From assembly GCA_027922465.2 (NCBI GenBank), contig BQMF02000003.1:2542001-2606000 (forward strand): 64,000 nucleotides of DNA, written 5' to 3'. The translations under genes were made by a program, and so were the position numbers. Positions within the stretch are counted from its first letter, which is position 1; each line of letters begins with the position of its first letter. The notes beneath the pieces are model-generated. The model searched no databases, was not told the origin of the DNA, and was given only the letters and a program-made list of their open reading frames with translations. This DNA is from Turritopsis dohrnii. Taxonomy: Eukaryota > Cnidaria > Hydrozoa > Anthoathecata > Oceaniidae. Shown piece after piece: positions 10,601-22,600 of this stretch.

Positions 10601-13600
10601 ATATATATATATTTTCAACATGCCAATTGAGTTTATCTTCTTCTACAGACAAAGCTAAGGAAAGCCATGAAGAATTAGCATTATTGGATGATGATGTTAC
10701 AACCCATATTGACACGTCCTCTGCAGCTTCTCCCCAGGATATAAAATCATTTATTGACAATGTTTTTGAGCTCGAGAAAGACAAAACAGATGGATGGCCA
10801 TTTCATTTGAAATGGCTAGATGCTTATTCTGTTGGTTTTGAAATTCCCCAACTACTCTTTCTTGGTGGGAAATCAGCTTTAGTCAAAGAAATGTTTCGTG
10901 TGTTGACAAGGTCCTTATGTTCTGGTAGTTTTATTCCATGCTTGTCATGATTGATAATTGAATGAAACAAATAGTAGAATTCAATGATAAGTTTGTGTCA
11001 AATTGTATAGATGTGATTTGGAATTATCTAGAAAAAGAATACTACTTGCATTTCCAAGTGATCTGAATCAGTGTGGGAATTTGATATCTAACCAGATTTT
11101 AGAAGAAATAAAGAGAAACAATTTTTTTCCTATACTTGATGATAAAGCCTGTTATGATTCTACTAAGAAGCCTTTGTCTTAAGAGAAGATTTTGTTTTGC
11201 GGAGTGTGGACGATTGTCTACTGAAAACATACAAGTAGAATAGGAAGAATTATTTTATGTGGACAGTTCTGTCTTGACTATATATTCACTGTATATTGAG
11301 AACATACTATTTTATTTATGTATTTAAAAAACAAAAATAAATGGTGGGAGACTTCATACTAATTCTAATTCACCATATATAAGATATTTTAATTTTGAAT
11401 TTGTTCACCTTTTGTCTTTTTTAGCACTAACATCAACAGATCGACCTAGATTTAATGAAGCGTTAGAGGTGTGGAAAGGTGCCAAAGGATGTTGAGAAGA
11501 GTAAGAAGTCAAGGAGGAGTGCAGGACGAAAATCAACATAGAGGGGGGAAAATTAAAACTTGCACTAGCACCATGAATTTATAGGAAAACTGCATTCTTA
11601 GTTAGTTCAGTTTTGACAAAATTTATGGTGCCAATTTTCATAATAATTTTTTCAAATATACTGTTTTTTAGCCTCTTAGTTCAATTTTGTGTTCCATTTT
11701 GCTTGGGTGAAATAAATTTGCTTTTGAAAATGAGAATGCTAGTAAATTCTTCGTGCAACGAAAGGAATGTGTAATCGTGCAGTGTGTTTGGTATTTTAGA
11801 CGTTTAATATAATGATGCAGTTAATATAATACTGTAATTATTTTGTTATGCATATGCTGTGTTAATCTAAAAAAAAACTATTGTATTCAGCTTCTATTCT
11901 TCTATCCACCTTTGGTTAAAATGTTTAATGTAGGCTAATTTTGGTGTTGGGGGCTCAAAGTAGCTAACTACTGGAAATGAACGTTCATCTCCCGGGATGC
12001 ATTTGTCCGTAAATCGGGTTATTCCGATCGTGTTATACCGAGAAAAATCGGGGAATCGGAATTCTTATTGGAATCCACAAGGTTGAGCCGTACCTATAAA
12101 ATAATGCTGCGTCTGCCCCTGTTACCATCTTATGCAATAAATCCTACACTGGCAAATCTACATAATGGTGAGAGGGACTATGCAAACCCAATTCAAAATC
12201 AATTTTACTCGTTGTAAAAGGGAAAATTTGCAGTTATTTTCAGTATTAGGTAAGAAAGGAATGCCACAGTACTGGTCTCTCCTTAAAATTGGAAATATAT
12301 CAGAAGAAACAATGGTGGAATCTAAAAAGACTAATGATTGAAAAATTGTTAAAAAAAACTACATCATCACATTACTTTTGGACTTCAGAGGAAGAATAAC
12401 TTCATTTGAAGACATCACACAGACCCTCTACATGCACAAATAGAACAAGATCCAAGTTGCACTTATCAATTCTTTTAAAAAGATATTTCTTACCTGGCCA
12501 CCGAATGTTGTTTGATGGTGATTTGCATGTTGTGGAAGAACAATCTCAATGGATTGACTAAACGTATCTTCCACTTTAACTACTGAACCATCTTTTTGCA
12601 GTTTTCCTTCATTGAACAGGGATAAATCTATAATGATGGGGTGGCGTTTGCAGATTCTTTGCTGATGATTGTTTATACAGATTTTTTTATGATTAGAATA
12701 AAACAGAAGGGCGTTTTACATTTTTTACTGGAAAATATAGTAGTGTATAAAATTTATTCACACACATGTATATTCCAATCATTGCAAAGGCAATGGAAAG
12801 CACATTGTGTGCGAATAAAAGTAAACATGTTTTAATGATCCCCCTTTCAAGCTACAGTTACATGTTTTGATGTTACTTTTCGTCAATATAACTACGATTA
12901 TTCAAACATGAGCTTTTCGAATATTGGTTCACCAACCAGCAACATGCTCTAATGGAAACCTCAATAATGATGATTATGAGTAAAACATTTTAAAGTACTA
13001 TAGCTTAGAATTGTACTAGAATACCATGGAGCAAGAACTGATTCAGATGTTATGATTTGGCATTAACACATCAATATTTTGAAAATCACATTAAAACACC
13101 TAGCCCTAGACTAAGCTTGCCTTTTAATTGGAGAAAATTGACGAAGATGAAAAATGAGCGCGAAAATTACTTCAATACATAGGAATAAGAAAAAGAAAAA
13201 GAGTCAGGCATTGTGGTTAACCTGCAGAATAAAAAAATACACACCATCTAAATCAGAATTTTCTTTCAGGCTTTTTAAAGACTCTCGATAATCCAACCTG
13301 AAAAACACAGTATTCTCTCTGTATTTCATTAGTTCAAATGGGCCCAAATGAAACATATCATTCATCCGTTTGAATTTCTTTTTAAAACAATTTACCGAAG
13401 TCATTCAGCCTTTCCTTACACACATTGCAAGTGATGGATGTTAGTCTAATTCACCATTTTTGGCCATATTTTCGACCTTGAAGGGAACCTTCGAGACTTT
13501 TCACTATTAGTCAATATCATAAATCAATATAGCTCAACGCTTTGAATCACAAATTATTAAAACGATACTAAAATCATTTTCAAGTTTTCCTGACACCAAA

Positions 13601-16600
13601 TTTCTTTTATATAAAATCAAAAAAGCAACTTCAACACGAATCTGATTTTCCTCACTGCAAATTTATTAATTACTTTAAATACTCTCAGATTTTATTTATA
13701 TTTTAAGGGGCTGTTCATATGGAGGTGAGCTGGCCCGGTTAGCCGGGCTAGCTCACTTAGCAGAGATCTCACTGTCATTAAGAAATCTTTATAAAAATAA
13801 ATTGTGTTCATATGAAAAGCGGGCTGGCTCACTTAAGTGAGATCTCATTTCATTTGACCGGGATCTCACCTAGGTGAGATGAAATTTGTTCATATGAACA
13901 GATCAGCCCGGCTTAGTGGGATAGATTTTAGACAAGTGCGCACGCGTCGAAATTCGAATTATTGTTTAAGTGATTTAAAAAACATTCTCCAGCCCGGTTA
14001 AGTGGGATGAGAAAAGCCATATGAACGCTGGGTGAATTTCATCTCATTCGAGTGAGCCAGCCCGGTTAACCGAGCCAGCTCACCTCCATATGAACAGCCC
14101 CTAAGTCAATTCAAATTGGCTGTATTAACAAAATATGAAAAATGAGTCCCAGATTCAAAATCATTGAATTGTTTTGGAAATGCAAATTTTACATAAACTA
14201 AACTGTCACTTCTTTAGGCAGTAGTGTAAACATTCATTAATTTTCAGGACCTATTAAATAAACAACTTATTAGCATAACAATAAAATACATGGTGTACTT
14301 TAAGAAAAGTTCACCTCATTCGCTTCCTTTCATTGGCTAGCCTAAACTGAATCTTTTCATTTTCATTTCGTGGCTCTATAGGCTTTACAAGTTGCTAAAA
14401 TGAATAATAATGCTTATACAAAAAAACGACATATTTGATTGATATTCAACTACTGTTTCCTCAGCATTACAAAAAGCATTAAATAAAATACATCAACATA
14501 ATTATAGCAATTACATACTTTCTCTCCATCTTTGTTTCGTTGAGTCACAAACGTAAAGTAGGCCTAAAATTCAATCGTAAAATTTATAAATTACACTATT
14601 CCCCCGCATATAAGACCAACCTGTTTAAAAGCCCATGGGCTTATACCCGGGTATAGGCCCACTGGGTCTTTATCCGGAAGACTTTTTCAATTAAGATTTA
14701 AAAAGTAAAGAGAGATGCATTTATTCAAACAACTTTTTCTCTTTTACAGATATCTTTAATTACATGTTCCACTTTTTTTAGATACTAAGTTTCTTGTCCT
14801 TTAATGACATATCTACATGGTACCTCTAAACCATTACCTCTTTCATTTGTCTTTTTCCACAGACAATAGCTCTCATTTAAAAAAAGAATGATTTGTCTCG
14901 TTCGTTTACCCAACCTTATGACTGTTTTGAGTATAAAAAAATATAGGCCCATGGGCTTTTATACGGGAGCGTTTTTCAAATTAAAAGTTCAAAAATCGGC
15001 AAAAATTCAGATAAAAGCCCATGGGCTTATATGCGGGGGAATAGGTTATGAAAAAATTGTCCAATAATGAAATCTTTGACAACTTTTACAGAAGGATAAT
15101 TCTGCAAAAAATGCAACCAGAAGTTCTAGTATGGAAATGTATAAATGAAAATCACCAAGGACACTTGGCTAGTATATTTTTGAGAATATAAAATCACATG
15201 CAAAAATAGATAAGGTTCCGCAATAATTCTCTAGCCTATATTACAGGACTTCAATTTTGAACCTCTAACTGGGAAACCCTGACATCACAATCTTAAGCAA
15301 TCTTTTTTTACTTCGTGAAAGTCCACTCTAGAATTCTCTGCCGGATTGGCGGTTGCAAAATATCCAAAAATTAAATATTTGCAGTTTTAAAAATTATACC
15401 ACATTCCTAATTTATAATTTTGTTGGTGTAAAATTAGTTTAGTTTCTTTTTTAACCATGTCAAACCAATATAAAATAGAAGCTTCAATTCAATTCAATCT
15501 AATCCAAAAATGAAAGTGTTTTATTGAAGAATTTTGCATAAATTAATAATAAGGTATATGCCTTAAGTCAGAAATACACTATCAAAGTTTGTAACTATAA
15601 TTTTGTAATCATACACAATTTATAATGTGCAATATAATGCATTTGGAAGAATTTTTATGTGATCTTGGATGTATGAACATTCCGGTAAAAGGTTGAACCA
15701 TTTCCATAATGTTAAATACCAAATATTAGAGGCCATTTATTGCAACCATGGCCAATAAAGCATTTTCTCTATGGAAGTGGTTGTTACATTCTTGTTACAT
15801 TCTATTTTACAAATCTCAACGTTTTGTTGATTAATTAATTTGCAAATATTGAATTATATTTTTTCTCGGCTGAAACAACTAATATCTCAGGTAAAAAAAC
15901 GTAAGAAATCATGTAACGTTGACCTGTATAAATATTCATTTCAGAAATCATGCATAACTTTCGTATATAATTATCTTACAGTTTGTTTTTATGACAGAAG
16001 AAACAAAAACACTAAATTATAAATCAATCTCAGGCTTAAAATGTGTCCCAAGAGGACAATAAGGAAGTATAAAGAAAATCTTTCTTCTTTCTTCAAACAG
16101 CCACGTGGGGATAATGGTTTCATCATTTTCTCGATTCAAATCTCATATAATGCTGTTGACAAAGGTGTAGGGGTAACCAGCTTTCTTGTATTTATTCTTA
16201 ATGTACTCAAACTTCTTGAAAGTAGTCGGATATTCCATACACACGAAGTAAGCCTCCTAGGAGGAAGTTACGTTTGTATCTTTTTGGTACAGCTGACTTC
16301 CAGCTGTACCAAAGAATACAGTCTCTTTTTCCATGAAAGGATAAAGTTTAACACAGATCCTGTGTGATTTATAAAGGCACCTCATGTGGAGCAAACTACA
16401 TTGGTGAAACAATACGTAATGCATATACAAGATGGTCAGAACACGTTATAATGTATACAAAGTCCAAGCCAGCTCAGCACATGGCAAATAATGATGGACA
16501 CTCTTTCAGCTGGAAAGTGTTGACTAATGCTCCTTTTAATTGTTACAATATTAGAGGCATTTTATATTATAGGTCTTTCAAACCTGTTATTATTATACAT

Positions 16601-19600
16601 AATGATGTGACATAACTTATGATTATAAGAGGGAGAGCATTGCAAAATTCAACAATTTGGGGACAACCTTTTAGAAAGGGGATCTTATTTGTATAATTAT
16701 TTGATAATTCTAACCTTGTCAGAAAGCAATTATCAAGCATATTAAAAAATGATTGCATAAATTCGAATTTACCTTACATATGTTACTTTGTTCTTGAGTG
16801 ACTTCTTCTGTACACACTGATACTTCCACCTGATAATGACAGCAAAACATGCAATTCATTGACCTTAACAATGGTAGTTTCAAATGCAGTAATAGAACTC
16901 AGATGTATAATATTAAACACAGCATAAAACAAATGCCTGAATATTTAACTTGATTGATTGGAATTGATTGGATATTTAACTTGATTGATTGGAATTGATT
17001 GGATAGGATGAATTTAAACGGTTATTTATTTGTCTGAACTCAGTGGAGTCAAAATTATTTCTTGAACTATCAAAACATCTAAATTATGTTGTCTTCATAA
17101 TTTTTCTGAAGCCCTGTATAAAATCTGCTGCATACTTTCTTTTCTTTCCTCTATATTTACAAAAGACACTTACTTCCATACTTGTATTCCATGCACGATT
17201 GACCCATGCTTTAATTATCAAAACTTGGCCAAGTCTGAAAGAATGTGTTAGTACACAAGTACACAAGTACACAAGTGCATGATTCATTCAATAAAATTGC
17301 AAATTTATTACTATTTTTACCTGATGGTTTTTTGTAACTGAAGGTCATCTACTGAAGCAGTAACACATGGTGCATTTGCGTGCTTCTCAGCTAACATGAG
17401 AGAAAAGATTTAACATTCAATCACTGTTTTTATATAAAAAATACAAATTCTATTATAGCATTTAATTAAAGCACTATGATTTGTAGTATAATATATCTTC
17501 TTTCTACACACTAGATATTTCATTGGCACATGTGGTTCCACTTCTTCATTTCGAATACATGAAGAAAGAGACATATTGGGATAACACGTACAATTGCAGA
17601 AAGCAGTCACCTAAAGACAGGTGTCATGCACCAACTTGATAGAGAGTTAAATTTTCGTAATCCACGTAACAAAGAAATAGATAATATTTTCATTTCATGC
17701 AGTTGTGTATTTTACCGGTAAAAATATTGATACAACATTGTTTATCCGTGAAATACCGATATATTTTACTGGCAAAGCAAAATGTACTTTTTTTCCCATG
17801 GACGGTCACATTTGATATAAATTTCGAATCAATTGTAGTTTTTTAAGTTATTAGGCCTCCACTGTTTATTTGCAATAATTCCCAATTTCAGGGATATTGT
17901 AATAATCTTTATGATTTCATGTATTACAACTTGACAATGTTGAGAGAAAGATCTCTTTGCTTATCATGTATAAATTCAATTTCAATATTAAACATTAAAA
18001 TCAAACTTTGTACTTTGAGTGTTGCATGTGCAAGTTACAATTAAGAGTACACAATATAGAATTTAAAACCCTTCAGGCATATCCTGAAGATTATGACTAT
18101 TACCAAAATCATGATTGTCTTTAAAAAAGAAACCAATGAACTTTAGGAATTAGTTCGGGGTTTGAGGTTGATTGTAAGACTTCAACAACAACTGAACAGT
18201 GTGTCTTCACAGATTACAACTCAAAGTTGACTCATTTCAGGGGTAAAAATTTAATTAGATAATATGCATTATCAAGAAATGATTCCTTCCAAATCATATT
18301 TATTTATACAGGACAAGATTATAATTATTTTGAGAACTACCTTAAAACCTCAGAATACACCACTCTTTGCTCTGTAAAGTCAGTATTTTTGCTGATGAGT
18401 CTGATCTCTTTGATCAGACTGAACTAGCTGGTTCTCTGGAGCACAATATCTCTGCCATTCTGGAAAGGGGCTCTGACTGGTGTGTTGTCATAACGACATT
18501 GCCAATCACATGTCTGTTAAAATGGATGAAAGTGATCTCCATGAATCTCATTTTATTTGTTTCATGCTCGCAGATACCTTAAGGCCATTCTGCACATCAG
18601 TCTGTTATCCGGCCTTCAATGGAGAACTGTTGTCATATCTGGATGTGTGCTCCTGCTTCAACGCTTCCCTTACTTGAATTCAAAATTCAGAAGCATGTTT
18701 TTAATCTTGTTGGACCTGAGCTCTCTGCTCAGCTCCATTTTCTGTCTCATTGTCGCCATGTAGCTTGCTCATTGGAGCTTTCTGAACTCATACCTCCCTT
18801 GAAAAAATTAATCTGAATACTCATCTTTCTTCTAACTCTCATCCTTACGCTGTTGCTTTACCTAAAAGCAACTGCAAATTCTATCAAGAATTTCTTCCTC
18901 ACACCTTGGCTGCTTGGAATGCTTCATCATCATCTTCCTTTCCTGATGTCTAAGATCTTTTCATTTTTAAGATGAGAATTATCCTTCTGTCTTCTTGATG
19001 CTTCTATCTGTTTTATCTTCTTTTTAACTCCTTTCCTAGTAGTGGCTGTTTACACCCTTGCCAGGAGAGAAATTCAATTAAAAAAATGAAAAACCGGGTG
19101 AGTAAAAAAAAAGTCCTGGTGTTTCACAACAAATATCTTTCAATTGAATAATTATATCAAAGATAGTAACTTTTATTTCTGAATAGAGGAATCCTTTACC
19201 TATATTTTGGTGTATCACTTTTCTAATTTGGTTGAGTAGAAAAAAAGTTAATGGACAAACAACTGGAAGTGGTCCTTGTAAAAATCCTTGAAAAATAGAC
19301 AAATAAGCCAAGAAAAGTGTCTCAAAAACAATATTTTATGTTTTTATTGCAAACCAGAAGGGAATGAAACACATACACAATTAAATGTGTTAAAACTTAT
19401 TTTTCTTTGTTCGACTGGCACTCTCTGAAAAAACTCAAATTCTACCGGCCGCGTCCCTGGTGGTACTGCTACCAGCCCGTTCCCCCCGTGCAGTCTTCGG
19501 ATGTTTCGGGGTTAACATGGCTGGGTGAGGGGTAAGTCAGAAATTAGTGCCAAAAATTGAAATGATTGTCAGCTGGAGTGTGTCGCTCTCTGCCTAGTAG

Positions 19601-22600
19601 TGGCTTCGGCCTTGTAGGGAGCAATCAATTTTTAAAAAAAAAAGACTGTCTTGTATAAAATATTGAGAAATGCTGCAAATCCGTACAACAAAGAGTTTGG
19701 GTATGCATCCAGTTTGCTAAGGTAAATATTACTAAAGAGGTGATTAGACAAATTGTGTTTTTTCTTTCAATCCCCATAGTCCTTTTCATTAACATTATCG
19801 AATTTAATCAAAGAATCTCGCAGAAATATTTTGTTCGGCTTTTTTGTCCATTTTATGAAGATTTTTACAAGGACCACTTCCAGCTGTTTGTCCATAACTT
19901 TTTTTTTACTCAACCAAATTAGAAAAGTGATACACCAAAATATAGGTAAGGGATTCCTCTATTCAGAAATAAAAATTACTATCTTTCACAATTATTCAAT
20001 TGAAAGATATTTGTTGTGAAACACAGGTACTTTTTTTTATTCACCTGGTAGAATCTACAAGTAAAGTTTTAAAATCTTTAAGTTCATTTTCTATTGGGAA
20101 ATAAGTTAATATCTACAAAAATATTATTGTATATATGTCATTACAGTAGCAGCAAAAGCAAAAAACACCCTTGGACTAAAATTGAAATATTCGCCATTAA
20201 GCAAGATAGACAACATTCAGAACATTTTTTAAAAAATATATATTTATATTCTTTACGAAGCTTTTCGTAGAGGTTTCTACATCATCAGGTAAAACAAATT
20301 ATACTGCTAAAATACTAAATTTGATTATATATAAGTTAATAGTTAAAAACGGTCCCAAATGACTGATAAAATAATTAAGTAAAAAAGCGTAAAATTGATA
20401 ACAAAAAATTTTTAAGTCACTCCATTATGGAATAATAAAAGGCGTTTTGTTTCTATCTGTTCGTTAAAAACTAGTTTGAAAGATCAGATATAAAAAGCTT
20501 CTAATATTTTCCGTTTATTGTTATTAATAGGGGCGTTGGTTAGCACTCTCCAACTAAAAGAGTGTCCATCATTCAACGTGATGTGCTGAGCTGGCTCAGA
20601 CTTTGTAAACATCTTATCATGTTCAGACCATCTTGTATGAGCATTACAAATCGTTTCACCGACATAATTCATACCGCATGAGCAGGTGCCTTCATAAATC
20701 ACGCATGATCGGTGTTGAACTTTATCTTTCAAAGGAAAAATCGATTGAATTTTCTTTGTAGACCACAGGGTAATAAATGTGAAACGGTGGTTTGTCCACT
20801 CATTAAGTTTTACGACGAACCTTTTAACTTCTTCCTCGTTTCTTTGACAATAAGGGAGTGTGAAGAAAATTTTTCTCTTATCTTCGAACAGCCATGCTGG
20901 GATAATAAATTCCTCTTTTTCTCGATTATAATCTCTTATGACACTATTTACAAATGCAGGAGGATAACCAGCTTTTCTGTATTCATTCTTGATATACACA
21001 ATTTCGTCATGAAAATAATCGAAAATTTTAAATGCTCAGTGCAAATCTCCCAGAATGCAATTTCTTTTATACCTTTTCGGTACTGCCGATGTCCGATGTG
21101 TTGGGAGTTTGTTCTCCTTCCTGTGGACTTTGGTTTTAAACTGATTTCCAACACGGATAATTTCGGTGTCTAAAAATCGCGAAGGGTTGTTTTCCATGGT
21201 CAATTTAATTTTCGGATGATAGTTGTTGAGAGAGTCGAACAAATTATCAGTTTCATCTAACTTATGCTTTGCACAGGTATCGTCTACGTAATGCTTATAC
21301 AATTGAGGTTTAATTGGTTTGACCACGTCTTTCTCCATTTTATTCATATATATGTTTGCGAATACTACGGATATTGGACCACCCATGGGGCAACCATCTA
21401 TCTGTTTTATCAAACGTTCATTGACGGAAAAGACACGATCCGAAGAAAGCTTTCTAAGTAGTTTACGAAATATACTTTCTTTGCACAAGGGTTGTAAGAC
21501 CTTATTACGATAAATTTCATCGCAAATGAAGTTAATAGTGTCATCGATAGGTATACTGGTAAATAGAGATTCGACATCGTAGGATACTAATTCTTCGTCA
21601 TCTTCTAATGTTATGTTTCTTATAATGTCAGGAAACTTCATGCAGTCCTCAATAACATACTCATTGTTCGTTAGTGGCTGGAGGTATTTTGATATAACCT
21701 TAGCGGACCTTGGACTAGTACTACGGGCAATATTAAATTAGTTATAATCTGAGGCATAAATGAAGGACGAAAACTTCATATATATTTTTTTAATGAAAAA
21801 AGGCAGATATACAACAATGGAAATAACCTGGAAAATAAGCTTTTCCTGCTATTTTCTTTCTTGTTCAACAAAAGTGCACTCCAATACATGTTTTACGGGG
21901 ATTCCTGTGTCCAAAACAAAATTTATGAAAATATGATAGAGTTCAAAAAGTTGTTTAACAAGTCTCTTTTCAGTATTTCATTCAGAAGCAATAAACATCA
22001 ACAATTTGCTGTATATATTTTGTATTTTGAAAATACTACCTTAAGGGAAGAAATTTTAATTTTGCGGATTTTGTTTCAAAATTGGCTGTCCACGAAATTA
22101 AATTTACAAAATTACAAAATTAAACCTCAGTATTACATTATATTATATTATATGTATTATCGAAGTAATAGTTCTTCTAATCGAAAAAAGTGCTCAATAT
22201 TTTGTTGAAATAGAGCAGAGTATTGAAGAAAAAACTACAGTTTTTCAGTACTCAGAGTTTCATGTCGTACGTATTGTACGACAATCTTCAGCTAAATAAA
22301 CCATTTTACATATAATACAATGTTAGGGTATCTATCATGACGTCAGTTATCGGAATTTTGAGATGTAAATATCAGTTGATATTTATTATATATTATATTT
22401 CTTACATTTTTACATCATTTCTTCGTACTTCTTTTTTTTTTTTTTTTCTTTTTTTTTTAAATGAGTTGCTCCCTGCAAGGCCGAAGCCACTACTAGGCAG
22501 AAAGCTACAAGATGAGAAAAGGAAGAAGAGTTATAAAGACAGAGCAAGGTGGCGGTTAACCTTGGATTTATAGAAGATTGTAGATCATACTCAGCAGGAA

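Larger units (their letters stand above)
8866..12121. mobile_element. hAT-like element, 3.26 kb, in a thioesterase intron
   Basis: The ends are CAGGGGCGGACGCAG and, inverted, CAGGGGCAGACGCAG (14 of 15 match). TTACC flanks both sides, a 5-bp duplication as in some hAT groups (the commoner length is 8). TACGGCTCA motifs are repeated near the left end, and GAGCCGTA appears at the right end. No recognisable hAT transposase was found. The interior instead holds unrecognised coding-like segments and a perfect hairpin. Confidence 0.72.

Noticed and set aside
16041..16367. 108-codon plus-strand frame
   Set aside because: It is the antisense of the Penelope half that reads on the minus strand.
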